The notes below the pieces were generated by a model that saw only the letters and a list, made by a program, of their open reading frames with translations, did not search any database and was not told the DNA's origin. Below, piece after piece: positions 7,899 through 17,248 of a stretch of DNA of 49,109 nucleotides. Source of the DNA: an uncultured Pseudomonas sp. (lineage in GTDB: Bacteria; Pseudomonadota; Gammaproteobacteria; Pseudomonadales; Pseudomonadaceae); the NCBI RefSeq assembly GCF_946885885.1, contig NZ_CAMPHN010000015.1, positions 1-49,109 on the forward strand, written 5' to 3'. The position numbers and the translations under genes were made by a program. Position 1 is the stretch's first letter. Every line of letters starts with the position of its first letter.

Positions 7899-7927
7899 TT
7901 GACAGATTAGAGCAATTGCTCTAAAAA
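7899..7927 (+). promoter_or_regulatory. laoC promoter with an 18-bp palindromic operator between -35 and -10
   Basis: TTGACA (7899-7904) is a consensus -35, and TAAAAA (7922-7927) follows after 17 bases as a weak -10. The perfect palindrome TTAGAGCAATTGCTCTAA (7907-7924) fills the spacer and overlaps the -10. A repressor bound there would block RNA polymerase, so I infer it is the LaoR operator. I found no second copy in the window. Confidence 0.72.
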
Positions 7928-8005
7928 TCCAGCAGCCCTTTTCGCAAGCGCTTACTCGCCAGCCCCGGCGAGCCGACTTCCGTCACAGCACGCCGAGGAA
8001 TCCGC

Positions 8006-9436
8006 ATGGTTGCCGACATTGCCCACCTCCACCAAAACCAGCAACAGATCGACCAGTTGCAGGCCAGCTTCGCGCAGCAGCGCCAGGCATTCGAGGCCAA
8101 CCGGATGCCCTCCGCCGAACAACGCATCATGTGGCTCGAGGCGCTCGCCGAGATGCTGCGCGACGAGCGCGAGGCGCTGGTCCAGGCGATTTCTCAGGAC
8201 TTCGGCAACCGCAGCGCCGACGAAACCCTGCTCGCCGAGCTGATGCCCAGCCTGCACGGCATCCACTACGCGAGCAAACGCATCAAGAAATGGATGAAGC
8301 CGTCACGCCGCCGCGTCGGCATGCAATTCATGCCGGCGTCGGCCAAGGTGATCTACCAGCCGCTCGGCGTGGTCGGGGTGATAGTGCCGTGGAACTACCC
8401 GCTGTTCCTGGCTATCGGCCCGCTGGCCGGCGCGCTGGCGGCGGGCAATCGGGTGATGATCAAAATGAGCGAATCGACCCCGGCCACCTCGCAGCTGGTC
8501 AAGGATCTGCTGGCCAAGGTATTCCCTGAAGATCTGGTGACAGTGGTACTCGGCGAGGCGGAAGTGGGCATGGCGTTTTCCAAACTGCCGTTCGATCACC
8601 TGCTGTTCACCGGCGCCACCAGCATCGGCAAGCACGTGATGCGCGCCGCCGCGGAAAATCTCACCCCGGTGACCCTGGAACTCGGCGGTAAATCGCCGGC
8701 CATCGTCTCCGCCGACGTGCCCCTGGCGGACGCCGCCGAGCGCATCGCCTTCGGCAAGACCCTGAACGCCGGGCAAACCTGCGTGGCGCCGGACTATGTG
8801 TTGGTGCCCAAGGAGCGCGTCGAGGGTTTCGTCGAGGCCTATCGCGCAGCCGTGTTGCGTTTCTATCCGCAGCTGGAGAACAACCCGGACTACACGGCCG
8901 TCATCAACGAACGCCAACAGATGCGCCTCAACGGCTACCTGAAGGACGCCGAAAGCAAAGGCGCGAGCGTTCTTCCGCTGTACCAGCAGAGCCAAGGCCG
9001 ACGCATGCCGTTCAGCCTGCTGCTCGACGTCAGCGACGAGATGAAAATCATGCAGGAGGAAATCTTCGGCCCGTTGCTGCCGATCGTCCCCTACACCACC
9101 CTGGACGACGCCTTCGCCTATATCAATAGCCGTGCCCGGCCGCTGGCGCTCTATTACTTCGGCTACGACAAGCGCGAGCAGCAACGGGTGCTGCATGAAA
9201 CCCACTCCGGCGGCGTGTGCCTGAACGACACCTTGCTGCATGTGGCTCAGGACGATATGCCGTTCGGTGGCATCGGCCCGTCCGGCATGGGTCATTACCA
9301 TGGCCACGAGGGGTTCCTGACGTTCAGCAAGGCCAAGGGCGTGCTGATCAAGCAACGTTTCAACGCCGCCAAGTTGATCTACCCGCCTTACGGCACGGCG
9401 TTGCAGAAGCTGGTCTACAAACTGTTCGTTCGCTGA
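8006..9436 (+). CDS. laoC: Aldehyde dehydrogenase of long-chain alcohol oxidation (coniferyl aldehyde dehydrogenase-like)
   Basis: 476 residues of the NAD(P)-dependent aldehyde dehydrogenase superfamily, of the shorter class 3 or coniferyl-aldehyde type with a C-terminal hydrophobic anchor-like end (YGTALQKLVYKLFV). Landmarks: IVPWNYPLFLAIGPLAGALA, the Rossmann loop FTGATSIGKHVM, the general base in LELGGKSPAIV (Glu225) and the catalytic Cys259 in NAGQTCVAPDY. In P. aeruginosa LaoC oxidises long-chain aldehydes made by LaoA; the role here is assigned by synteny. GAGGAA just upstream supports the ATG at 8006. It is the first gene of laoCBA, driven by the palindrome-containing promoter. Confidence 0.85.
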   Translation: MVADIAHLHQNQQQIDQLQASFAQQRQAFEANRMPSAEQRIMWLEALAEMLRDEREALVQAISQDFGNRSADETLLAELMPSLHGIHYASKRIKKWMKPSRRRVGMQFMPASAKVIYQPLGVVGVIVPWNYPLFLAIGPLAGALAAGNRVMIKMSESTPATSQLVKDLLAKVFPEDLVTVVLGEAEVGMAFSKLPFDHLLFTGATSIGKHVMRAAAENLTPVTLELGGKSPAIVSADVPLADAAERIAFGKTLNAGQTCVAPDYVLVPKERVEGFVEAYRAAVLRFYPQLENNPDYTAVINERQQMRLNGYLKDAESKGASVLPLYQQSQGRRMPFSLLLDVSDEMKIMQEEIFGPLLPIVPYTTLDDAFAYINSRARPLALYYFGYDKREQQRVLHETHSGGVCLNDTLLHVAQDDMPFGGIGPSGMGHYHGHEGFLTFSKAKGVLIKQRFNAAKLIYPPYGTALQKLVYKLFVR

Positions 9437-9440
9437 CGCC

Positions 9441-9470
9441 CTGATCGCCAGCAAGCTGGCTCCTACCTCG
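9441..9470 (+). repeat. REP-like half unit between laoC and laoB
   Basis: GATCGCCAGCAAGCTGGCTCCTAC is a Pseudomonas REP variant with a CCAGC/GCTGG stem. It lies in the short gap before laoB. Confidence 0.7.
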
Positions 9471-9483
9471 AGCGACCCTGACG

Positions 9484-10029
9484 ATGCACGACACCTCTAT
9501 TGATTCGCCGCAACTATCACGCCGCAACCTGCTCAAGGTCGGCCTGCTGGGCTCGGCCTTTCTCGCCACCGCGGGGCTGACCGCCAGCCTCAGCGGCTGT
9601 TCGGCGAGCACGCCGCTGGCAGGTTTCGCGGTGATCCGCGAGTCCGATCTACCCTTTCTGCAGGCACTGATCCCGGTACTGCTGGAAGGCGCGGTAAAAC
9701 CCGCGCAGATGCCTGCAGCCGTCAACGGCACCCTGGAAAGCCTCGACTACAGCCTCAACCACCTGTCGCCCGAGATGCTCAAACTCACCGTACAGCTGCT
9801 CGATGTTCTGGCCATGCCCGTGACCCGCGGGCCGCTGACCGGCGTGTGGGGCAGTTGGGAAAACGCCTCGGCGGCCGATGTGCGGGCCTTTCTCGCGCGT
9901 TGGCAGAACAGCTCCATCGGCCTGCTGAAGATGGGTCATGCCTCGTTGCTGCAATTGGTGCTGATGAGTTGGTACGGCCGGGCGGAGTCCTGGGCACATT
10001 GCGGTTATCCGGGGCCGATAACAGTCTAG
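9484..10029 (+). CDS. laoB: LaoB-like twin-arginine signal lipoprotein
   Basis: 181 residues. The N-terminus carries a twin-arginine motif SRRNLLKVG (Arg13-Arg14), a hydrophobic stretch, then a lipobox-like LSGC with Cys39, so a Tat-exported lipoprotein or a tethered small subunit is plausible. Small subunits with this architecture accompany GMC-type dehydrogenases, and laoB lies between the aldehyde and alcohol dehydrogenase genes. LaoB is required for alcohol oxidation in P. aeruginosa; its biochemical role there is less clear. The TAG stop (10027-10029) lies inside the CTAG target duplication of a mobile repeat. The ATG at 9484 follows CCTGACG, a weak ribosome binding site. Confidence 0.78.
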   Translation: MHDTSIDSPQLSRRNLLKVGLLGSAFLATAGLTASLSGCSASTPLAGFAVIRESDLPFLQALIPVLLEGAVKPAQMPAAVNGTLESLDYSLNHLSPEMLKLTVQLLDVLAMPVTRGPLTGVWGSWENASAADVRAFLARWQNSSIGLLKMGHASLLQLVLMSWYGRAESWAHCGYPGPITV

Positions 10030-10164
10030 CAGGCCGTCCGAAAATACGAATTTTGTAGGTTGGGCTGAGCTCGGCGAAGCCCAACTGGGCGGTTCTGTTG
10101 GGCTTCGTACCTCAGCGCCAACCTACGATTTGAAGTCGATGGCCATGCTCGGACAACCTGCTAG
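10026..10164. mobile_element. Miniature inverted-repeat element D (target duplication CTAG) with a nested palindrome
   Basis: Direct repeats CTAG at 10026-10029 and 10161-10164 flank a core whose ends CAGGCCGTCCG and CGGACAACCTG are near-perfect inverted repeats. Inside lies another palindrome with arms GTAGGTTGG and CCAACCTAC (10055-10126), whose halves read GTTGGGCT/AGCCCAAC. The outer ends resemble elements A to C but read GTCCGAAAAT instead of GTTGAAAAAC. The element fills the laoB-laoA gap. Confidence 0.75.
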
Positions 10165-10206
10165 AAGCCAACCATTCCAATATGAATTCGCCTGAGAGCT
10201 GCCTAA

Positions 10207-11799
10207 ATGCCCGTACCTGATTTATTCGCCGAAGGCCTGGCCCGCGGCTGGAAAACCTACAATGGCTCGCGGCTCGACAGCGACCTGACCCTGGAAGCCG
10301 ATGTGGCCATCGTCGGCAGCGGCGCGGGCGGCGGCACCACGGCGGAAATCCTCAGCGCCGCCGGCTTCAAGGTGCTGCTGATCGAGGAAGGCCCGCTGAA
10401 GACCAGCAGCGACTTCAAGATGCTCGAACACGAGGCCTACGCCAACCTCTATCAGGAAGGCATCGGCCGCATGAGCAAGGACGGCGCCATCACCATCATG
10501 CAAGGCCGCGCGGTGGGCGGCACCACGCTGATCAACTGGACCTCGAGCTTCCGTACCCCGGCGCCGACGCTGGAACATTGGGCCCGCGAGCACGGCGTGC
10601 AGGGCCATGGCCCGGCTGAAATGGCGCCCTGGTTCGAGCGCATGGAGCAGCGTTTGGGCGTGGCGCCCTGGGCCGTGCCGCCCAATGCCAACAATCAGGT
10701 GATCCGCAGCGGCTGCGACAAACTCGGCTACAGCTCCAAGGTGATCCCGCGCAACGTGCGCGGCTGCTGGAACCTCGGCTACTGCGGCATGGGCTGCCCG
10801 ACCAATGCCAAGCAGTCGATGCTGGTCACGACCATTCCGGCGACCTTGGAAAAAGGCGGCGAACTACTGTACCTGGCGCGTGCCGAGCGTTTGTTGCTCG
10901 ACGGCGAGCGGGTCAGCGGCATCGAATGCCTGGGCATGGACGAACGCAGCGTGGCACCCAACGGCCGCAAGATTCTGGTCAAGGCCAAGCACTACGTGCT
11001 GTCCGGCGGCGGCATCAACACCCCCGGCCTGCTGCTGCGCTCGAACGCCCCCGATCCGCATCGGCGCACCGGCAAGCGCACTTACCTGCACCTGGTGAAC
11101 TTCTCCGCCGCGCAGTTCGAAGAGGTGATCAACCCCTTCTACGGCGCGCCCCAGTCGATCTACTCCGACCACTTCCAGTGGGACGACGGCACCGCCGGGC
11201 GCATGTCCTACAAGCTGGAAGTCCCGCCGCTGCACCCGGCGCTGGCCGCCACACTGCTCGGCCGCTTCGGCCTCGACAATGCGTTACGCATGGAGCAATT
11301 GCCGCATACCAACGTGATGCTGGCCCTGCTGCGCGACGGCTTCCACCCCGACAGCGCCGAGGGCAAGGTCGAACTGCGCGGCGACGGCAGCCCAGTGCTC
11401 GACTACCGAATGACCGATTACACCTGGGACGGCGTGCGCCGCGCCTTCCACAGCATGGCCGAGATCCAGTTCGCCGCCGGGGCCCAAGCGGTGCTGCCGC
11501 TGCACGCCGACGCCGGCTACGCGAAGACCCCGAACGAGGCCAAGCGCCTGATCGACGGTCTCAGCCTGGAAATCTACCGCACCCGCCTGGGCAGCGCCCA
11601 CGTGATGGGCGGCTGCGCCATGGGCGAAGACCCGCGCCAGGCGGTGACCGACAGCCTCGGCCGGCATCATCAGCTGAGCAACCTGTCGATCCACGACGGC
11701 TCGCTGTTCCCCACCAGCATCGGCGCCAACCCGCAGCTGTCGATCTACGGCCTGACGGCAAAGCTGGCGACCCGACTGGCCGAGCGGCTATCCACTTGA
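10207..11799 (+). CDS. laoA: GMC-family long-chain alcohol dehydrogenase
   Basis: 530 residues of the glucose-methanol-choline oxidoreductase family. An FAD-binding dinucleotide motif is at 37-42 (VAIVGSGAGGGTTAEIL). The second GMC block reads GRAVGGTTLINWTSSFR, and the C-terminal catalytic region has SAHVMGGCAMGEDP and SIGANPQLSIYGLTAKLA. In P. aeruginosa LaoA oxidises long-chain 1-alcohols from alkyl sulfate or alkane breakdown to aldehydes for LaoC; assigned here by synteny and family. There is no signal peptide, which fits transfer to the membrane through a partner such as LaoB (inference). It starts at ATG 10207, 43 bases after element D, so the three lao genes are no longer closely packed. 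Confidence 0.85.
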   Translation: MPVPDLFAEGLARGWKTYNGSRLDSDLTLEADVAIVGSGAGGGTTAEILSAAGFKVLLIEEGPLKTSSDFKMLEHEAYANLYQEGIGRMSKDGAITIMQGRAVGGTTLINWTSSFRTPAPTLEHWAREHGVQGHGPAEMAPWFERMEQRLGVAPWAVPPNANNQVIRSGCDKLGYSSKVIPRNVRGCWNLGYCGMGCPTNAKQSMLVTTIPATLEKGGELLYLARAERLLLDGERVSGIECLGMDERSVAPNGRKILVKAKHYVLSGGGINTPGLLLRSNAPDPHRRTGKRTYLHLVNFSAAQFEEVINPFYGAPQSIYSDHFQWDDGTAGRMSYKLEVPPLHPALAATLLGRFGLDNALRMEQLPHTNVMLALLRDGFHPDSAEGKVELRGDGSPVLDYRMTDYTWDGVRRAFHSMAEIQFAAGAQAVLPLHADAGYAKTPNEAKRLIDGLSLEIYRTRLGSAHVMGGCAMGEDPRQAVTDSLGRHHQLSNLSIHDGSLFPTSIGANPQLSIYGLTAKLATRLAERLST

Positions 11800-11823
11800 A
11801 ACCGTCACATAGGAACCCCTTGC

Positions 11824-12207
11824 ATGGCACCCAAAATCATTTCAGGCCTGCTGATAATCGCCGGCATCATCCATCTGCTGCCGCTCAGCGGCGTGCTTGG
11901 TGCCGAGCGCTTGGCGGCACTTTATGGCTTGTCCTTCGAGGATCCCAACCTGTTGCTGCTGATGCGCAGCCGCGCCCTGCTGTTCGGCCTGCTCGGCGCC
12001 TTTATGCTCTACGCTGCCTGGCGCCCGACGCTGCAACCCCTCGCCCTGTTCGGCGGACTGGTCAGCGTACTCGGCTTTCTGCTGCTGGCCTGGAGCGGCC
12101 CCGGCTATAACGACGCCTTGCGCCGCGTGGTGATCGCCGACTGGGTCGCCCTGGTCTGCCTGGCGCTCGCGGCGCTGTTGTACCTGTTGGCCCGCAGCAG
12201 AACCTGA
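11824..12207 (+). CDS. Small membrane protein of unknown function
   Basis: 127 residues with four predicted transmembrane helices: about 4-25, 44-62, 66-88 and 98-122. The sequence is hydrophobic and Leu/Ala-rich, with a conserved-looking MRSRALLFGLLGAFMLYAAW segment. There are no catalytic motifs. It follows laoA by 24 bases behind AGGAACCCCTTGC, so it could be co-transcribed with the lao genes, and it precedes coaD by 75 bases. I do not recognise a function. Confidence 0.75.
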   Translation: MAPKIISGLLIIAGIIHLLPLSGVLGAERLAALYGLSFEDPNLLLLMRSRALLFGLLGAFMLYAAWRPTLQPLALFGGLVSVLGFLLLAWSGPGYNDALRRVVIADWVALVCLALAALLYLLARSRT

Positions 12208-12762
<555 letters not shown>

Positions 12763-12765
12763 GCA

Positions 12766-12926
12766 CTAGCAGGCCGTTGAAAAACGCTGGCGAGGCAGGC
12801 AAGACAAGGCAAAAACGGCCGAAAAAGCGGAGTTTACTGCTGTAAATGAGCATTTTGAGACGCCGAGTCCCGGGCCGTTTTTAACGCAGTATTGCCAACG
12901 CAGGTAGTTTTTCAACAGCCTGCTAG
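12766..12926. mobile_element. Miniature inverted-repeat element B (target duplication CTAG)
   Basis: Direct repeats CTAG at 12766-12769 and 12923-12926 flank a 153-base core with ends CAGGCCGTTGAAAAAC and GTTTTTCAACAGCCTG. The left side shares GAGGCAGGCAAGACAA and TGTAAATGAGCATTT with element A, and the right side CAACGCAGGTAG. It is a shorter copy in the same orientation. No ORF. Confidence 0.88.
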
Positions 12927-12958
12927 CTCCCGACGCAAGCCACGTGCATGCGCGGCGT

Positions 12959-12983
12959 CAATGCGGCACAATTTGCCGCATTG
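12959..12983. promoter_or_regulatory. Perfect hairpin upstream of the ferredoxin gene
   Basis: Arms CAATGCGGCA (12959-12968) and TGCCGCATTG (12974-12983) surround a 5-base loop, about 50 bases before the ferredoxin start. It could be an operator or an RNA hairpin in the leader. No T-run follows. Confidence 0.5.
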
Positions 12984-12998
12984 TCTTTGCGCGTTTAA

Positions 12999-13286
<288 letters not shown>

Positions 13287-13296
13287 CAGGCACCGT

Positions 13297-15165
13297 TCAA
13301 CTCAGCCGAATCAAAGGGCCATCCTCGGCCACCATCTGCCGCAACGGGCGGAACAGCTCGTTGCCTTCGCCCTGACCGAGCATCAATACATTGCGCAGGC
13401 TCTGGGTGATACGGCTGGCGTAACCCAAATCGTTCATCAGCGAGCCGGCTTGCTGGCCGCTCAAGTGATGCTCACGCACCTGGGCGAACAGATGCTGACG
13501 GAAGCGGCTGTCGAAATCGGCGGCCTGCCGGTCGAGCAAATCGAGGCGCTCGCTCCAGGCCTGCTCCGGTAAGTCCATGCGCCCCAACTCGCGCATTTCG
13601 TGCAGCATATGCAGCAAGTGCCGACGCAGTTCGACATAGGCCTGGCGGCTGGCACCTTCCTGCTCTCTTAAATAACGCCCCAGATTCTTCTGCAGGTGCT
13701 TGGCATCCTTGACCGCGTCCACCAGTTGCAAGGCGGCCAGCTGGCAGCGTACCCAGAACTGTTGATGGGCCTCGTCCAGGGTCACTTCCAGACGCCCCAT
13801 AAACGCCAGTAGATCGCCATACACGCCCTTGATATGTCGCTGATACAGCTGCTCGGCGTCGAGCGCGTGGGGTTCGGGGCGGGCATTCAGCAGGCTGTCG
13901 TCCGGCGCGCTGCGATTGAGTTGGTCCACCGGCAGGTAGAGCGCATGACAGATGACTTCCAGGCTCAGGCGCGCCAGGTGTTGCAGCTCCTGCACCACGG
14001 CGCTGGCCGCGGTATCGGCGCTGGCCAGGGCATTGTCGTCCAGATAACGGGCATGGCTGACCTGCGCCGGGGACGGGGACGGGGACGGGAGAATATCGCT
14101 GATCAGCACGGTCGGCTCCGTCGGTTCGGGCAACCAGCGCTGCAGCAGGCTCGCCAGTTTGCTCTGCCAAGGCCAGAACAACGCCACCCCCAGCGCATTG
14201 AACAGGGTGTGGAACAGCGCCAACTGGATCAAGGCGTTATCGCCCAAGCCCAGCGGCGTGGTCAGCCCCTGCACCAGCATGACCAGCGGCACCAGCATTA
14301 GCAGGGCCAAAATACCCGTGGTCAGATTGAACAGCACATGCGCCAATGCCAGACGTTGCCCGGCACGGGCCCCACCCAGAGCGCCGATCACCGCGGTAAC
14401 GGTACTGCCGAGGTTGGAGCCGATGGCAATCGCCAAGCCCTGCTCCAGCACCAACTGACCGCCGGCCAGCGCCGTGAGGGTGAGCATCAGCGTGGCATGG
14501 CTGGATTGCAGCACCACGGTGATCAATACGCCCAGCCCGGCGAACAGCAAAGCGCCGGCTATGCCGGGCAGTTGGTAGTGCAGAGGATCGAAATCGCCAG
14601 CCACTTCGGAGAAGCCGGCCTTCATCTGTTCGATACCGAGGAACAGCAGAGCCACCCCCAGGGCGAGCCGCCCCAGCGCCTGGCCGCGCGGCCCGGTGAA
14701 GCCGCCCAGCACGCCGAACACCAGCAGCGGCAAGGCCAGCGGGCCGAGGCTGACGTTCTGACCGGCCATGGCCAGCAACCAGATGCCGCTGGTGGTGCCC
14801 AGGTTGGCACCGAAGAGGATCGCGATACCGGCCGCCAACTGGATCAAGCCGGTGCTGAGAAAAGCGATGGTCAACAGCGATACCAAGGAACTGGATTGCA
14901 CCAGCATGGTCGCGGTCACGCCGAACATCAGGCTTTTGAAGGGGGTGGCGGTGCTCAGCGCCAGCAGCCGTTCGAGCTGGCCGCCAGCCAGCTGACGCAA
15001 CGCTTCTTCCAGGCATTGCATGCCGAACAGAAAGAGCGCGAGCCCGGCGCATAGGGCGAGCCAACCGGCGCTGAAGAAGAAGCTCAGCGCCAGGAGGGCG
15101 AACAGCGCTATCCAGGCGAATGTGCGCAACCGGGATAGGGGATTGCGCACGGAGGGTTCAGGCAT
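13297..15165 (-). CDS. Na/Pi cotransporter family protein with C-terminal PhoU-like domain
   Basis: 622 residues. The N-terminal 340 or so residues are the membrane domain with the duplicated PNaS motifs: VQSSSLVSLLTIAFLSTGLI, GANLGTTSGIW, then VLQSSHATLMLTLTALAG and GSNLGSTVTAVIGALGG. QSSS and its repeat are the known substrate and sodium binding motifs. The C-terminal 230 residues are helical and PhoU-like (EVICHALYLPVDQLN onward). Sodium-coupled phosphate uptake is the family function; export of phosphate or another anion is possible. It starts at ATG 15165, 11 bases after the small exported protein, so the two form a minus-strand operon convergent with the ferredoxin gene. Confidence 0.9.
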   Translation of the reverse strand: MPEPSVRNPLSRLRTFAWIALFALLALSFFFSAGWLALCAGLALFLFGMQCLEEALRQLAGGQLERLLALSTATPFKSLMFGVTATMLVQSSSLVSLLTIAFLSTGLIQLAAGIAILFGANLGTTSGIWLLAMAGQNVSLGPLALPLLVFGVLGGFTGPRGQALGRLALGVALLFLGIEQMKAGFSEVAGDFDPLHYQLPGIAGALLFAGLGVLITVVLQSSHATLMLTLTALAGGQLVLEQGLAIAIGSNLGSTVTAVIGALGGARAGQRLALAHVLFNLTTGILALLMLVPLVMLVQGLTTPLGLGDNALIQLALFHTLFNALGVALFWPWQSKLASLLQRWLPEPTEPTVLISDILPSPSPSPAQVSHARYLDDNALASADTAASAVVQELQHLARLSLEVICHALYLPVDQLNRSAPDDSLLNARPEPHALDAEQLYQRHIKGVYGDLLAFMGRLEVTLDEAHQQFWVRCQLAALQLVDAVKDAKHLQKNLGRYLREQEGASRQAYVELRRHLLHMLHEMRELGRMDLPEQAWSERLDLLDRQAADFDSRFRQHLFAQVREHHLSGQQAGSLMNDLGYASRITQSLRNVLMLGQGEGNELFRPLRQMVAEDGPLIRLS

Positions 15166-15176
15166 TCAGAACGGCA

Positions 15177-15515
15177 TCAGTCCTTGCGATAACCGCTGGT
15201 GGTGCAACCCAGGCAGCGCACGAAAGCCGCAGCGCCAGGCTCGACGACCAGCGCCTTGCCGGCTTCGCCGATATTGCCGCCGGCGGCGGTGAACGGCAGG
15301 CTGACCACGAACAGTCCCGCGCCGAGTACGGTGGCGCCGATCAGCAACGGCCGGGCGATCAGCAGGTCGCCGACCATGGAGAAGGCCTTGGGGGCATCGG
15401 CGGTATACATGGGGTCGCCGCTCGCGTTTTGCTGAACCACCTCTGCGTGTGCCGGCAAAGCCAGCAGGCCAGTGGTCAGCGCCAGGACGACAGCGGTTGA
15501 ACGAAACACTTTCAT
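15177..15515 (-). CDS. Small exported or membrane protein of unknown function
   Basis: 112 residues. An N-terminal signal peptide ends at about residue 24 ([15 protein letters not shown]). One further hydrophobic segment, [20 protein letters not shown], is followed by a Gly/Ala-rich stretch and two Cys in [10 protein letters not shown]. The ribosome binding site AAGGA lies 9 bases upstream. It is the first gene of the pair with the Na/Pi symporter-like protein. I do not recognise a function. Confidence 0.75.
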   Translation of the reverse strand: MKVFRSTAVVLALTTGLLALPAHAEVVQQNASGDPMYTADAPKAFSMVGDLLIARPLLIGATVLGAGLFVVSLPFTAAGGNIGEAGKALVVEPGAAAFVRCLGCTTSGYRKD

Positions 15516-15552
15516 GGGGCGATCCTTCAGCTATTAGGAGGCAGTACGGGTA

Positions 15553-15580
15553 ACTATAACAGTGCTCCGGCAATTGTCAG
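15553..15580 (-). promoter_or_regulatory. Likely sigma-70 promoter for the small exported protein / Na-Pi operon
   Basis: Read leftward, CTGACA (15580-15575) and TATAGT (15558-15553) are separated by 16 bases and lie about 40 bases upstream of the start at 15515. Confidence 0.55.
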
Positions 15581-15591
15581 CGTGACGGCCG

Positions 15592-16170
15592 TCAATCGCC
15601 ATAAAAGGCATATTCAGGTTTTTTCGGGACAAAGGGCCGGTAGAACTCGAATATAGTCTTGAGATCGGCCGCCTCGTCCCCCGTCGGCCAGAATGTCGGG
15701 CCGATGAACACCCGCTTGTTCTGGTAATCCAGCGCGGCCAGGACCAAGGGCACGTTGGCGCCGACAGCGATGTGATAGAAGCCCATTTTCCAGCGCTCGA
15801 CTTTCTTCCGCGTGCCTTCGGGCGACAGCACCAGCACGAACTGCTTGTGCTCTCGGAACGCCTGGATCGCCTGCTCCACGGTATTGACCTGGCGATCGCG
15901 GCGGATCGGGATACCGCCCCAGGCGCGCATCAACGCGCCGAAGGGCGGGCGAAAGATCGTGTGTTTGCCGAACCAACGGGCATTCAGGCGCAGGACGAAC
16001 TTGAAGGCGATGAAAATCACGAAATCCCAGTTCGAGGTATGGTGCGCGCCAATCGCGATATACCTGTCGAGCCTGGGCAATGTCCCTTCGATGCGCCAGC
16101 CCATGAGTTTCAGCACGGCATGGCCGAGCGCTTCGGCCAGCAGATTGCGGGGCAGATAATTACCGGACAT
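15592..16170 (-). CDS. 1-acyl-sn-glycerol-3-phosphate acyltransferase family protein
   Basis: 192 residues of the PlsC-type acyltransferase fold. The catalytic HX4D motif is HTSNWD (His44, Asp49). The second motif WGGIPIRRDR and the third SPEGTRKKVERWKMGFY are also present. It is shorter than PlsC and has no clear membrane anchor, resembling the soluble lysophospholipid acyltransferase-like group. The acyl acceptor is not known; a role in phospholipid or lipid A-like acylation is inferred from the family. It lies on the minus strand between mutM and the small exported protein gene. Confidence 0.88.
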   Translation of the reverse strand: MSGNYLPRNLLAEALGHAVLKLMGWRIEGTLPRLDRYIAIGAHHTSNWDFVIFIAFKFVLRLNARWFGKHTIFRPPFGALMRAWGGIPIRRDRQVNTVEQAIQAFREHKQFVLVLSPEGTRKKVERWKMGFYHIAVGANVPLVLAALDYQNKRVFIGPTFWPTGDEAADLKTIFEFYRPFVPKKPEYAFYGD

Positions 16171-16255
16171 CGCGAACCTCGGGTTTTATTATTGTTGTTT
16201 TGCTCGAATCCAGTTCGGTAATTGTAGATTCATATTGCCTTGCAAGCGCCATCCC

Positions 16256-16288
16256 GTAGATTGGCGCTGAGCGTAGCGAAGCCCAACG
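16256..16288. repeat. Half copy of the GTAG(G/A)TTGG...AGCCCAAC repeat
   Basis: GTAGATTGGCGCTGAGCG followed by AAGCCCAAC matches one arm of the palindrome nested in element D (10055 onward). The opposite arm is degraded (GACTTCGTTGAACTTCG). This is the only recognisable content of the 191 bases between the acyltransferase gene and mutM. Confidence 0.6.
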
Positions 16289-16361
16289 GCCCCAGGACTT
16301 CGTTGAACTTCGTGTTGCTCAGGCGACGTCCAGCCAATTCACCTCGGATCACAGGCGAAAC

Positions 16362-17174
16362 TCAGCGCTGACAGCGCGGACAAAACACACTGGCGCGCTG
16401 ACCCAATTTGACCTCGCGCAGGGTGCTGCCGCAATACTTGCAGAACTCGCCGCCGCGCCCGTAAACGAACAACTCCTGCTGGAAATACCCCGGCTGCCCG
16501 TCACCGCCGACGAAATCGCGCAGCGTGGTGCCGCCGCGTTCGATGGCATGGGCGAGGATGCGTTTGATCTCCACCGCCAGCGTCATATAACGCGCCCGGG
16601 AGACCGAGCCGGCCTCGCGCCGCGGATCGATGCCGGCGGCGAACAACGCTTCGGTCGCATAGATATTGCCGACCCCGACCACCACCGCGTTATCCATGAT
16701 AAAGGGCTTGATCGCCATCGCCCGGCCACGGGATTGCTGGAACAGGCGCTCGCCATCGAACAGCTCGGTCAAAGGCTCGGGGCCGAGCTTGCTGAGCAGC
16801 ACATGGCTTAATGGATCGGCGCTCCAGAGCAAGGCGCCGAAACGCCGCGGGTCGGTGTAACGCAGCGCCAAGCCGGACTCCAACTCGATATCGACATGTT
16901 CGTGCTTGGCCGCCGGCAAACCGCACTCGACCAGCCGCAGACTGCCGGACATACCCAAATGACTGATCAGGCTGCCGGTTTCGGCCTTGATCAACAGGTA
17001 CTTGGCACGCCGCTCGACGCATTCGATGCGCTGCCCGGACACCCGCACATCGAGGTCTTCGGGGATCGGCCAGCGCAACCGCCGCTCGCGCACTATCACC
17101 CGGCTGACACGCTGACCTTCGAGATAGGGCGCGATACCGCGGCGGGTGGTTTCGACTTCGGGGAGTTCGGGCAT
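16362..17174 (-). CDS. mutM: Formamidopyrimidine-DNA glycosylase (Fpg)
   Basis: 270 residues. MutM removes 8-oxoguanine and formamidopyrimidines and cleaves the abasic site by beta,delta-elimination. The N-terminus [13 protein letters not shown] carries the catalytic Pro (exposed after Met removal) and the Glu of [24 protein letters not shown] is the conserved helix-two-turns-helix. The C-terminal zinc finger is complete (CKYCG, then VFCPRCQR), ending two residues after the last Cys as usual. It is on the minus strand, 74 bases downstream of the HDOD gene. Confidence 0.97.
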   Translation of the reverse strand: MPELPEVETTRRGIAPYLEGQRVSRVIVRERRLRWPIPEDLDVRVSGQRIECVERRAKYLLIKAETGSLISHLGMSGSLRLVECGLPAAKHEHVDIELESGLALRYTDPRRFGALLWSADPLSHVLLSKLGPEPLTELFDGERLFQQSRGRAMAIKPFIMDNAVVVGVGNIYATEALFAAGIDPRREAGSVSRARYMTLAVEIKRILAHAIERGGTTLRDFVGGDGQPGYFQQELFVYGRGGEFCKYCGSTLREVKLGQRASVFCPRCQR

Positions 17175-17248
17175 GGCGATCGATCAGGCATACGAATGGG
17201 CGGCCGCCACCTTAGCAGGAATGCCCCGGGGCGACGAGCCGGCGCCCG

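Noticed and set aside
11824..12207. Naming the small membrane protein as a coenzyme A biosynthesis enzyme because it sits beside coaD
   Set aside because: It has four membrane helices and no nucleotidyltransferase motif; the real coaD follows it.
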